From positions 496,001 through 560,000 of the forward strand of contig WAID01000011.1 of NCBI GenBank assembly GCA_016584495.1: a DNA stretch of 64,000 nucleotides, given 5' to 3'. Numbering within the stretch: position 1 is the stretch's first letter; each line of letters starts with the position of its first letter. The notes beneath the pieces are model-generated. The model was not told where the DNA came from and made no database searches. It saw only the letters and a program-made list of their open reading frames with translations. The DNA is from Celoporthe dispersa. Taxonomy: Eukaryota; Ascomycota; Sordariomycetes; Diaporthales; Cryphonectriaceae. Positions 45,601 through 56,394 of the stretch are shown here, one piece after another. The position numbers were made by a program, and so were the translations under genes.

Positions 45601-47336
45601 CAGGTGGGCTCGGAACCAACAAGGTGTCGCGTGTGGCATCTCTCTCGTCCACTGCGGGCGGGGAAAGAAAAATGTCGATTACCTTGCTTCAATCGCAGGC
45701 CTGTCACAGAGAGCGTGTGCTGTTAGTCAAGCGGTCGAGGGGCTGCATTCCATTCCTGCAGGCGCCAAGAGAGGGGGGCCAAGACCTGTGACTCTGGTGT
45801 ACAGACCAACAACTTATGCGCTGGACCGCCTTGGATACGCGCAGCGGTCGTATTGTGGGTGGGAGGAATAGGATAAGTAACTGCAATTATGGAGCTGGGG
45901 CACAAACCACGGGCGGCCGAGGCGGTCCAGAGCTGGCCTGGGCGTGGCCGAATGTATAACTGAGGATGAGCCCGCCCTGAGGGAAAGAACAGCCTGTCTG
46001 TTGTCACTTCTGCTTGATCTCGCGTCTTGTCTGGCAGGTACAAGGCAGCCGCATCACCAGGGCAGTAAGGACTGACCTGCTCAGAAACGGTCCTTCCCCC
46101 CTGGGCGCTGTTGTCTCCTTCCGTTTCGACCTCCCTCAGGCTCTGGCACAGGCTCGGGATCAGGCACCCCTGCTCCAACAAGACTGGTGGGGGTGTGCAG
46201 CTCGACTCTTGACATAATGTAGGTTCAAGCCCAATCGATACAGGGGGGGGGGGAGGGGAGAGAAAAAAAAAGAAGAAGGGAGAGGAAGAGAGAGAAAAGT
46301 TTCAAAGAGGTGCATTTATGCCCAAGCTTGTGCACATCCACAGCAGTTCTCCAGAGCTTAACCTCTTCTTATTTTTTTCTGGGTCACCTTGATTGACATT
46401 TCTTCTCTTCATGATGTAGCATTTATCCTTTCTTACATGCTCATATATTGACAACACCTGAGGTGTCGTACCACCTTTGACCACTACCGCCACAGGGATA
46501 GCAGCAACAGCGACAAAACATACATGCATACCTGAGAGACACACACACACCCGGTCGACATACGACACCACCAGCTCCATCTTCACCATCATCCCAGCAG
46601 GCTCGCATCATTACATCACCAGATCGCCTGCCTAAAGACCTGCCCTGCACTAAACACAACCTTACTGCCAACTGCCAAGCCAAGCTCCAAATCCCACGCT
46701 AGTCAAGGTCGCAGTCACAAAGAAGAGAAGGACTCATCCGGAGGAGAAGAGAAGGAGGAGAAGCTCAACTGCCCAGGTTTTTCTCTGCCAAGCCGCCGCC
46801 CTGCTTCAGGTCGACATCAACCCTCCAGTCCCTCTTCCAGGCGCCCTTCGCATAACGGGGGCAGAGAGAGAGCCACCGATAGCATATGGAGGGCGAAAGC
46901 AGCACAGCAGCATTCTACGTTGCAGTACGACGAAGGTAGAGAGGTTTGGTCGCCTAAAAAAAAGAAAGAAAGAAAACATCCACCTCACCTCCCTCACCTT
47001 TTTCGGCCTTCTACAGGCCCTCAACCTACGGCCTCCTTCCTACCTTTTCTTTCCTTCTTGATTTTTTTTCTCCCTCCCCTCTTCTCTCTCCTTCTCTCTC
47101 TCTCTTTTTTATCCTTCGTTTTTTCTTCTTCCTTTTCTATGGTGGCCCAGACCACCATCACTACTCTTCCCCCACCAGCCTCTTGTGTCGGGTCCAAAGT
47201 CGAGCTCAGTCTCTCCATCTTCGACCGCTCCACCACAGACACCACCACCACCACCACCACCACTACTGCGAGTCACTCACCTCAACCCTCATGCATATCG
47301 GCCCGAGCCTATTGCTTGCCCCTCTTCTTGCCCGCC
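42624..47336. other. Intergenic, about 4.7 kb, no convincing gene
   Basis: ORFs up to 174 codons occur on both strands (43557-43991 plus, 43648-44172 minus, 45220-45726 plus) but overlap, lack domains and contain simple-sequence peptides. It holds poly-C/T tracts at 44710-44750 and 44880-44920, an (AC)n at about 44148-44164 and a G9-type run at about 46241-46250. The last 400 bases are strongly CT-rich (47030-47140), as in a fungal promoter/leader. Confidence 0.5.
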
Positions 47337-48494
47337 ATGGAGGCGACCAAGAACCTGGCATCGCGACTGCGACACCGAGCCTCCCTCCGCAGATCCATCA
47401 AGAAGACTGCACGACCTACAGCAGCAGACGGGAGCCGGGCCAATAACGCCTCCCGCGATGGACTCAACGGCCAGCAGCACCAGCAGCAGGCAGCGAGACG
47501 CGAGGGCCAGGACGCCCGCAGCGGCGCCACCGCCAGCGCCAGTGCCAGCGATATCCCTGCTGATGCTGCTACAGACGACCCACCCACTCCTTCTCTTCCT
47601 TCCCCCACCACCACCGCCGCCGCCGCCGCCGCAGCCAGCTCGGCGGCAGCGAGCCTCACGACCGCCCCAGTGACCCCACCCGCGCCGAGCCCCGGATCCG
47701 ACGTGTCGCCTCTGTCACAACTGCCGCAGGGACTGGCTGTTAACGGCGCCAGCCTCGAGAAACCCCCCGCAGACACGGCCACCACCGGTGGATACTTTGC
47801 GCTGGCCAAGGAGGTCGACGACGTGTCGGGCAGCGGCAAGATCACCTTTGCGATCCCGGCCAGGCCAGAAGTTGGCCTGGCGGACGGGCGGGCCCAGGAA
47901 CAGGAGTCAGAGTCGCCAGGACCCGAGACGGCCGTGTCGAGCGCGACGCCATCTCCAGGGGCCAGCTCGCGAGACTCGACGGACGACGCGACCACGGATG
48001 CAGGACAGTCGAGCACTGGCGGTGGGTCATGACACCCCCTCAGCCTTGAATTTTTTTTTTCCCCTCCCCCGATTTCCCCTCCTGCCGCCTGGCTAACGTG
48101 ACAATTTTATTTCTTTGGCTAGAAGGGCGAACGAGATCATCAGTCCACTCGCGACACCGGAATTCGTCGACATCTGTTTCCTCGAGGTATGTTGAGAGTT
48201 CCGGGGTCCAACCCCGCTGCACATTCTGATCTTATCTCTGTCTTGATGTCTTCTTTTTTTTTTAATCTGCGCCACAGGCTACGCAACGCCACAATCAAGT
48301 GGTTGAAGGTGGCTCGCAGGCGCATGGCCCAACGTCGCACGACCTGCAGCAAGGGCAGTGTTCTCCAACGTCTGCAGGCGGTGCGGCACACGAGAAATAA
48401 AAACCCCCCAGATGCCAGCCATGAACGGCCAGGGGGAGGGAGAAAAAAAAACCACAACAATATCCTTGCAGTCGAGGGGTCTGGTCGCTCCTAA
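47337..48494 (+). CDS. Low-complexity basic/Ser-Ala-rich protein, unknown; possibly 5' exons of the following stress-protein gene
   Basis: Best model has three exons (47337-48021, 48123-48186, 48278-48494; 321 codons). Introns are GTGGGT...CTAACGTGAC...GCTAG and GTATGT...GCCACAG, and the reading frame is maintained exactly. Start ATG 47337 has a strong context (cccgccATGG); an upstream in-frame ATG at 47139 is possible. The N terminus is basic (KNLASRLRHRASLRRSIKKT), then Ala/Ser/Pro/Thr-rich, then a more ordered stretch, TTGGYFALAKEVDDVSGSGK followed by ITFAIPARPEVG. Exon 2 reads EGRTRSSVHSRHRNSSTSVS. I do not recognise a family. The next gene's universal-stress domain seems to start at a 3' splice site, so this may be its missing N-terminal part, though no splice chain joining them was found. 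Confidence 0.45.
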
Positions 48495-49881
48495 ATAGCC
48501 CTGCCTGCCTGTCTCACACGCGCGCGCGCGGGGGATCGTGTCGACTTGACGAGCTCCGACACGCACGCGCACATCACAGCACACCAAAGCACAGCCAGCA
48601 CCTATCACATGGCTCCGAGACATGGCGGTCATCGTCTCTCTCGGCCTGGTGAATGGATCGATCCCCTCCCCCTCGCACCCCCCTCCAACAGTCCACCGCA
48701 CACCATACAGGACAGATCTAGCACATGAGGAGGGGAGAACAGGATCCTTCTCGGATGCCATTTGAGGGGCCCGCCTTTTCCTTCAGGACATTTCGGGCCT
48801 GGGTTGGGCGCACAACAGTGGAGCACGTGGCAGATCTGCTGCAGCCTACGCTGCACGCTGCAAATTGCACACTGGCACGCGCAGGCCATCCCAGCATGGC
48901 ATGCTCCCCGCCGTTCTTCCCCAACTGTCCTCTCCCAATGCGGATCACAGCGTGCAGACTGGTATCATTCATGCGATGGCTCGTCAGCGCAGCCCATCCA
49001 TCCATGCCTCCTTTCCCCGCCGCTGCCCGCCATGGTCCTCCAAACCCGCCCCTGCACCCCGCTCTGCATCTACCCAACCCCTCCTCCCTGGCCCTGCCCC
49101 CAAACCGCCGTTACAGTGGGTCCAGCCGCGGTTCATTCCAGCGGGCAGGGTCGTGGGTGGTTATCAGATGTCAGTAACGAGCAGGCTGCTACAACGATAA
49201 CGGCTCAGGCTTGCCCTTGGACACACAAGCGCATCCGCAAACACACACACACACACACACATACACATTCACACACACTCTCTCTCTATCTCTCTCTCTC
49301 TCTGCCGAGCCCAGTGCAGACTGGGAGGCCCTGGGTCATGGCTCGGGCAGCGTGCCATCATCCCCACCTCGCTCCTGAGGATACAAGTCGTATCCCTTCC
49401 AGGAGAGGGCGGCCCAAGGCGGCCCTAGAGCTGACATGAGAGGAAAACTGGATCGAAGAGGCCTACATTGTGGATTCGACTCCATCCCATCATATCCATC
49501 AACTTGGCTTAGCCTGCTTGACTCTCCTCTCCTGCTGCGCCTATTTTCACCACTATCATCACCACCACCACCCTCTGCCACCTTTACTACCATCACCCAT
49601 CATCCCTACCCCCCCCCCCCTCCTTCCCTCCTGCTTCCCTGTCAATCACATCTTGTCACAAAGCCCAACGTCGGGGCTGAACTCGTCTCCCTGCCCTCTT
49701 TGTGTACCATAGGCACTCGTTGCCATCCTGGACCTCTTGGTCCTACGTGACTCGTGGGCTCTGATTTGCGCGCTCCTCGTCGCCCGAGTCATTGTTGCCC
49801 CCCCGCCGTCGCCGCCGAGTACATATGGGGTCTTGGGCCAGGCGTTTTCTGCTGGCACCATAAGCACCCGCGATCGCAAAT
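48495..49881. other. Region between the low-complexity gene and the stress-protein gene
   Basis: No clear exon. It holds an AC/TC microsatellite block at about 49241-49303 and poly-C at 49610-49620. Overlapping ORFs on both strands look like shadows. It may be a long intron or a leader if the flanking models belong together. Confidence 0.45.
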
Positions 49882-51232
49882 ATGGCCCTGCTAACGGGAG
49901 ATGACCCTCGCAGGTACCGCAAGCATGTCGCCTTCACCAATGTCAACCTGGGCGAGGCGACCAAGAACAACTTCCCCTCCCACACCCTCGTCGTCAAGCA
50001 CCCTGCCTACGCAACGAACCGCCGGTCGCGGACCTTCATGGTCGGTATCGATGACCACCAGTACTCGGACGAGGCGCTGCAGTGGCTTTTTGACAAGTTT
50101 GTCGACGATGGCGACGAGATCGTGTGCGTGCGGGTCGTGGAGAGGGACGTCAAGCTATACGAGGCGGACAGGAGGTCAGAAGAGCTGAGGAGGGAGGCCA
50201 GCGCGGAGGTGTCCAGGATCAAGGGCAAGATCGGCGACGGCAAGGCTGTCAGCATCGTCCTCGAGTACGCCGTGGGCAAGCTCCACTCGACCTTTCAGCG
50301 CCTGGTATGTGTGCCATATATGCCCTGCTCCCGCCCCCTCTGGGCTCGTGCGCGCGCGCACTTGCATCCCAGCCGGGTCCCCCTCCCCTCCCCCCCCTCC
50401 TTTTCTTTTTGTCTTTTTCTTTGACGTGTCCTTGCGCCGGCTGACCACCTCGTCCGAGCAGATCCAGCTCCACCAGCCGTCCATGCTCATCGTTGGTACC
50501 CGCGGCAGACAGCTGGGGGGTTCCAGGGGCTCGTCGCGTCTCGAAACTCGTTCTCGAAATACTGCCTCCAGTACTCCCCCGTACCAGTCGTGGTTGTCCG
50601 GCCGGACGAGAAGCGGCAGAAGAAGAAGGACAAGCGGGATAATGACCCGGAGATGCAGAGCTACCGCCAGATGCTGCACTCCAGCCAGGGGGGTCCACGA
50701 GGCAAACGACGAGGCCGTGGGCGCGTGGCAGATCGAGTCGAAGCTGTCGGCAGACGAGGAGGCGGGCAAGGTCGCCCGGGCGCTGGGCCTCCCGGCCAAG
50801 TTCGACCCGACGCTCAAGCCGTACAAGCCCCAGCGCCAGAAGAGCTCGCTGTCGGTGACGACCACGGCAGGCGCAGAGCCCGAGCCGGGCCGGCTGGTGG
50901 CGGACCCCGGCGTCACCCCGACGGCCAGTGCCGCCAACAGCGAGGACGAGGCCGAGGGCAGTGGCGAGGACGAGGACGAGGGGGATGCCGAGTTCGAGGT
51001 CACGACCGGGGCGAAGCTGCTGCAGGCGCAGAACAAGGAGCTCAAGGCGCAGCTCCAGGCGCAGCAGGAGGAGCAGAAGAAGAAGGACCGGCTGCACGCC
51101 ATGGAGGTGGGCGAGGGCGCGGCGCTGCTCAAGAAGCCGGAGCAGCTCGAGTCGGACGAGTCGGAGGACGAAGACGAGGACGAGGACGACGAGGACGGAG
51201 GAGGCGCCGTCAAGGTGTCGTCGGCAGACTGA
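49882..51232 (+). CDS. Universal stress protein (UspA) domain protein, two apparent homopolymer frameshifts
   Basis: Exons 49882-50304 and 50462-51232 (intron GTATGT, branch CTGACC, GCAG). The UspA-type nucleotide-binding domain: RTFMVGIDDHQYSDEALQWL, then DGDEIVCVRVVERDVKLY, AVSIVLEYAVGKLHSTFQRL, and after the splice HQPSMLIVGTRGRQLGG, the ATP-binding-type G-rich loop. The conserved continuation FQGLVASRNSFSKYCLQYSP, VVVVRP is in another frame after the G6 run 50515-50520 (one G short). A second shift at the G6 run 50688-50693 returns to the first frame for VHEANDEAVGAWQIESKLSA and ARALGLPAKFDPTLKPYK. The tail is Gln/Glu-rich coiled coil and highly acidic. The start is uncertain: CTAAC at 49891 and CGCAG ending at 49913 look like a branch point and acceptor, so upstream exons are likely. 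Confidence 0.82.
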
Positions 51233-52766
51233 GGGGGCGAGGGAGAGAGAAAAGGATAGACGAGGGGCGAGGGGCCCGACCCTCTGCTGCTGTTTACGGG
51301 CGGTGGTTTGCATTCGGGGCGGCTGAAGCATCTTTCGGGGGAGGGCGGCGGTCTGGACTCATAATAGAGCCAAGTCAAGCACGGAGTTTGCGGGACATAA
51401 CAGGACAAGGGCAGGGCAGGTTTACATATGGGTCAGGCGAGGTTCCAGGTGTTGATGATCCTGTCCCTTGTTTTTTTTTTTTCTTTTCTCTTTTTTTCTT
51501 CCTTTTTTCTCTCTTTTTCCCCTTCACCTCTCACCTCCTCTCACAGGAGGGCCGGAATTGTGGCTCCGGAGCAAAAGCAAATATCATGGGAAAAAACGGC
51601 GGCAACATACAGGACAGGCCTACCATACCAAGGTGGTCTCCAGGAGTGCCTGTGAAGGGGGGAGGGGGAGGGGTGGTCTCCCGGTGGGCAGGATTGGAGG
51701 TCCGGCGGCGGCTGGTGTGGTCATGTGGAATTAAATTACATTTTTTTTCATCCTACTCGTGCCAGGGCTTCACAGATGAATCAATGCATATGAAGGGGCT
51801 GCGGGCTGTGTCTCCTCTTGGGGCGGCGACACGTCTGTGTCGTGGCGAGACCAAAACCAGCCACAGATGGACGGTTCATTGGCATCCACGACAGGACATC
51901 ACGTCCTTGTTGTGACACAGATCTTGCACGGTAGCATTCGAATCTATCTAGATTAAAAACATGGCATGTCTTGTACCACCAATACATGGTATAGAACACC
52001 TTACTTACCTATTGTAGAGAGGGGGGTGTCCCTTGGGTTTGTTGGCACGTGGGTGGCTTACGACTTTGCCCCTCCACACCTCGGTAGAGAAAGCCCCTCC
52101 CCCCCTTGGCCCCCCCTGTTTTGCTGGAGGTTGACAGCGGCGGCACAGCGGCATCGACAGCGACGCGTCCACTAAAAGGTGCCCTGGAGGTACTGTACAG
52201 AACCCTGCAGGCGCCCTCCGAAGGTGTGTGTACCTGCGCTGGGGAAACACAGCACGCCCCCCGGATGTCCCAGGACCCGTTCCCGCCGTTCCATGATTTT
52301 TTTTTTTTCTTTTTCTTTTCCCATTCCCACTCTCTCCACCTACGCACAGTACCGGAGTGGCTGCACCGGACGAGACGAGATCTGTTTCGCCAAAACTTCT
52401 TCCACGACCACACAACACGACAGCAGAGAGGTTGTCGCCGCACGGTTTCTATTTTCAGCCGTGTTCTCCTCCCCCCCTCCCCCCTCCCAGAACCCACACG
52501 CCACACGTCCTCCCTCCCATCAGATGACGACGGTCTGTCTTCTTTCTTGCTCTGACGACGACATTTCTCGGTCATGACTCTTGTGCAGTGAGGAAGGACG
52601 ACAGCACAGCGACCTACCACGATTAGGGTCCCCTCGCGTCTCTCTCTCTCCTGTCTCTCTCCCCACTTGGTTTACTCCCTCCATCATTCGCCCGTCGACT
52701 CTTTTTTTTCCCCTCCTTTTCTCTCTCTCTCTTCTTCCTCGTTGCGACTTGACGACCCAGAGTGAG
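51233..52766. other. Intergenic, no gene seen
   Basis: 3' flank of the stress-protein gene and the long CT-rich leader region (52620-52750) of the GPHR-like gene. T-rich tracts at 51471-51530 and 52298-52322. ORFs overlap on both strands without domains. Confidence 0.5.
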
Positions 52767-52925
52767 ATGTTCTACACGCCCAGAACGACGACCGCCTTAG
52801 GCACCACGACGACCACCACCACCACGACTACCACCGCCGCCCTCGAGAAGCTTGAGCGACGAGACTCTTCCACCACGACCCTCCTCCTCCTCCTCCCGCG
52901 CCCGGGCCCCAGCTCACGCCAATGA
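52767..52925 (+). promoter_or_regulatory. Upstream ORF overlapping the GPHR start codon (ATGA overlap)
   Basis: A 52-codon ORF, MFYTPRTTTALGTTTT..., with a run of ten consecutive Thr codons, starts in an acceptable context (gagATGT). Its TGA (52923-52925) overlaps the main ATG (52922-52924) as ATGA. Such an arrangement could couple translation by termination-reinitiation or repress the main ORF. The alternative is that the mRNA starts downstream of 52767. Confidence 0.5.
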
Positions 52926-54775
52926 AACCCTTCTCGTCCTCGTGCGATGATACCGCCTGCAGCGCTGTCCCTCCCCCCACGGCCCTGGGGACGGTCCTCT
53001 CCCTCTCCCCTTTCCTCGCCACCTTCGTCCTCGTCTCCGTCACCGTCTCGCGCACCCTCTTCCCGCGCCTGTCCCGGTTCGGCGCCGCCCGCGACGGCGA
53101 GGACCACCTCCTCCCGGCCTCGGCCCCTCCGACGCTGCAGCAGGTCCACGCCGAGCACGGCTCCAGGTCCGTCCGCCGCCGCCTCGCCGCCGCCACCTTC
53201 GCCACCACCATCGGCCTGGCCACCGTGCTGGGCGAGCTGATCCTCTCCGAGATCGCCGATGTCGTCTCCGCCGGCGCCCGCGACACCGCCCTGGGCGTCG
53301 TCGTGCCCACCCTGCTCGTCGTCCTCGTCGTCCTCATCCCCTTCCTCGAGATCCAGAGCGTCCTCGCCGGCTCCGGCCTGTGCAGCTTCCAGCGCTCCTC
53401 GCGCGGCCGCTTCCCCCGCTGGGCCTGGACCCTGCAGGCCCTCGCCTTCGGCCTCTGGCTCCTCGTCTTCTGGAGCATCGGCAAGGCGGTGCCCGCGGGT
53501 GCTGCAGGCGGCGCGGCCGACCTGGCCGACGGCTTCCTGTACTCGCGCGCCGCCAGGCTCAAGGGCAGCTTCGACGCCACGGGTATCTCCATCGCGACGC
53601 GCTGGCGGGAGGGCGCCGCCTCGTCCTCCTCCTCTGGTGGCGGCGGCAGCAGCAGCAGCAACAGCGGCCTCGACGGCTGGTGGACGGCAGACACGCTGGC
53701 GCGGGCGTGCCTGGAGCGCATCGGGGTCATCGGGATCTCGCTCATGGCGCTGCTGTCCGGGTTCGCGAGCGTGAGCAGCCCGTGGTACACGCTCATGGAC
53801 AGCACGGCACGGCGCAGGCGGCCCGTGACGGACGCAGACGTGGCGCGGAAGCAGGCCGGGCTGGGCGCCACGGCCGAGCTGCTCATGACCAAGAGGCACC
53901 GCCTGCGGTCGCTGCAGGGCAGGATGGCGGCCACGACCGAGTCGAGCCCCACCGCGAGGTCGCCGGGCGGCGTCGTGGGCAAGATCGTGGGCTCGCTCAA
54001 GGGCATGGGCGGCAGCGGCGGCGGGGCCGGCGGCAGCGACGCGGCCGAGGCGAGGGCCCTGCAGGTGGACATCTCGGGGCTGGAGGCGATGGAGGCGAGC
54101 CTGGCCTCGTCGCTGGCCGCGCTGCGGACTAGGCAGGCCGCGGAGGCCCGCGCGGGCACGGCGGTCGGCAGGCTGCTCGCGGTGCCGGCGTACGTCTTCA
54201 GCGTCTACTGCGTCTACCGCATCCTCGCCACCTCGCTCACCTCGCTCCGCCGCCTCTGCTACCCGGCCTCGGCCGCCTTCTCCTCGTCCGACCCCATCAA
54301 CCGCTTCCTGGGCCTGCTCGCCCGGCACTGGGACCCCAAGCTCGACCAGACCGCCTGGGCCCGCCAGATCTCCTTCCTCCTCTCGGGCGTCATCCTCACC
54401 GCCTCCGCCAACGCCGTCGTCCAGACCTTCCACATCTTTGCCCGCTGGGCCCCCGGCCTCCTGCACCAGGCCCAGGCCAACCTCGCCCTCATCATCGGCC
54501 AGGTCAGCGCCACCTACGTCATCAGCGCCGGCCTGCTGCTCCGCTCCAACCTGCCCCGCGACGTCGGCAGCGCCGTCGGCCACGCCCTCGAGAGCGCCCT
54601 CGAGCCCGGCTTCGTGGACAGGTGGTTCGAGTCGTGGTTCCTCCTCAGCTCCGCCGCCACCGCCCTGGGCATCTGGGTCGGCAGGAGGATACATGGGCCC
54701 GGGGGCGGCTTCGGCGGCGAGTGGGGGGAGTGGGATGAGTTTGCCGGCGAGGAGATGGGCGAGAAGAGGGCCTAA
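52922..54775 (+). CDS. Golgi pH regulator / ABA-GPCR-type (GPHR/GTG) membrane protein
   Basis: Intronless, 617 residues. Family proteins are multi-pass anion channel-like or receptor-like proteins of Golgi/ER membranes. The N-terminal helix LSLSPFLATFVLVSVTVSRT is followed by TFATTIGLATVLGELILSEI, VVVPTLLVVLVVLIPFLEIQ, WTLQALAFGLWLLVFWSIGK, and the family region RIGVIGISLMALLSGFASVS with PWYTLMD. A cytosolic helical region (KQAGLGATAELLMTKRHRLR) and a Gly/Ser linker come next. Later helices are LLAVPAYVFSVYCVYRILAT, WARQISFLLSGVILTASANA and LALIIGQVSATYVISAGLLL, with an acidic C terminus. GC content at third positions is very high, so long open frames also appear on the other strand; these are shadows. 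Confidence 0.9.
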   Translation: MKPFSSSCDDTACSAVPPPTALGTVLSLSPFLATFVLVSVTVSRTLFPRLSRFGAARDGEDHLLPASAPPTLQQVHAEHGSRSVRRRLAAATFATTIGLATVLGELILSEIADVVSAGARDTALGVVVPTLLVVLVVLIPFLEIQSVLAGSGLCSFQRSSRGRFPRWAWTLQALAFGLWLLVFWSIGKAVPAGAAGGAADLADGFLYSRAARLKGSFDATGISIATRWREGAASSSSSGGGGSSSSNSGLDGWWTADTLARACLERIGVIGISLMALLSGFASVSSPWYTLMDSTARRRRPVTDADVARKQAGLGATAELLMTKRHRLRSLQGRMAATTESSPTARSPGGVVGKIVGSLKGMGGSGGGAGGSDAAEARALQVDISGLEAMEASLASSLAALRTRQAAEARAGTAVGRLLAVPAYVFSVYCVYRILATSLTSLRRLCYPASAAFSSSDPINRFLGLLARHWDPKLDQTAWARQISFLLSGVILTASANAVVQTFHIFARWAPGLLHQAQANLALIIGQVSATYVISAGLLLRSNLPRDVGSAVGHALESALEPGFVDRWFESWFLLSSAATALGIWVGRRIHGPGGGFGGEWGEWDEFAGEEMGEKRA

Positions 54776-56024
54776 AGAGGGGTGGAACGAAGGTAAAATA
54801 AAATAAAAAAAAGAAGGAAAAAAAGAGAAGGAAAATTCCTCGTAGGTCGGTCGGCCGGCCGGCCGGGTTTTTGGTTGTACTTTCATTGTATGATAAGCAG
54901 CCAGAAGAGAAAATTGAGCGAGCCTTGATGCTGTAATCTATCCCTATATCACGTTGGTCCCCAAACTTCATACAAGGCTTCTCTCGTGTGCCGGGTGCAG
55001 GCGTTGGTATATCCAGACATACTCTGTCGCGAACCGCCCCCCGCCGGAGTTTCTTCTTGCCCCTCTCCTACCGAGAACGCCGTCTACATGGATGGACGGG
55101 GCGTGTGACATGGACAGAATAAAGGCAGGCAGAGAGAGAGAGAGAGAGAGAGTCAGTCCATCGAAGGCAGGGTCATTCAAGGTATATACGAGTGCCCCCG
55201 TCAAGGTGTTTTATCAGTCATTCTCTCGGTTGGGGGGGGGGGGGGCGGCAGCGCATCTTCACCCCCGGCTTGTTGTAGACATGAGATTTCTTTTTCTCTT
55301 CTTTTTCAAGATAGTAGAATTCTATGAGAACTGGAGGTTGAGGCCAGACAGGCCTCGTCTATCATCCGTTTGCAGCAACTTCTCCCGAGTTTTTAAAAGG
55401 ACAAATAATAGAAAAAAGAAGAGAGAGAAAAAACAAAAGGCAACGTTCCTCCCCACCTCGACTGCTCCCTCCCCTCCCCCCTCTCTCTCTCTCCTTCTCT
55501 CTTTCTCTCTGGTCTCACCAAGCAGGCATGTATCTCCAGGTGTGGCAAGTTCTTCACCATCAGTGAGCCCTTTCCACTCCCATGGTCCACGGCCCTTTAT
55601 GAATCATCAACAACAGATTGTATGTAGTTGATTCATTCCTATCAGATGACCGTCTAAAAAACCCCTTTTCTTTTTTTTTTTGCATTGCTCGGTGGCTGGC
55701 AGGCCTCTCATCACACCTTCACAACCACACGCGCCACCGCACTGGAGCATCCATCTTCTGTCCGACCCTCCTCCCTTTCCCTGTTCCCCTATTCTCCCCT
55801 GGCCAGTCAAGACTCGGTGAAGAAGGGTCTCCTCCTGATTGTATCCGCCGCCAGACATCAAAATATGTGCCCTAGAAAGGAAAAAGAAAAAAAAGATCTC
55901 ATGCCAACCCTCCCTCCTCTTTTCGTGATAATAAAAGGCCGCAAGGCTGGAGAGATACTTAGGGTATGGGATCAATCAAACCAGGATCTGCAAAGATGAC
56001 AGTCATGTGAGGATGACTTGGATG

Positions 56025-56055
<31 letters not shown>

Positions 56056-56394
56056 TATTGAAGAGCAGTCGAGCAATAAAGGGATGCTGAGAAAGAGAAA
56101 AAACAGGACCCTGCCACGCCTTAAAACCGCGCCACCTTTTCAAACCCTGATCTTTTTTTTCTTTTGTTCCGAAAAGCCAATAGATGAAAGAGAATCATCA
56201 AAACCATGTCTTCCGTGAGGATGCCAATCCTCATCTTGTATCAAAGAGCTCTCTGGCCAGGGCAGTGTCAGATTTGTGACATGAGAAGGCAGGAGGAAGG
56301 ACACTTCCAGGGTAGACTGTGCATTTTCTTATGGGCTGCTCAGGCCGAGAACACCTGAAAACAACAGACGAGGTGGCGGGGTATATCGAATCTC
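54776..56394. other. Intergenic between convergent GPHR and eIF4B genes
   Basis: No gene seen. GA repeats at 55131-55151 and 56024-56055, a G12-type run at about 55231-55243 and CT-rich tracts near 55480-55510. Short ORFs only. Confidence 0.55.

Noticed and set aside
46170..46225. tRNA-like stretch with a T-arm-type GGTTCAAGCCC
   Set aside because: No matching acceptor stem, D arm or anticodon stem could be drawn around it.
47309..48016. 235-codon antisense ORF over the low-complexity gene
   Set aside because: Equally low in complexity but without intron signals; the plus strand has two introns joined exactly in phase.
50176..51408. 410-codon antisense ORF over the stress-protein gene
   Set aside because: Complement of acidic and Ser-rich codons; no motif; the sense strand carries the UspA domain and intron.
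52772..54886. 704-codon antisense ORF over the GPHR-like gene
   Set aside because: Ala/Gly/Arg-rich, no domain, created by extreme third-position GC of the sense gene, whose membrane helices and family motifs are clear.
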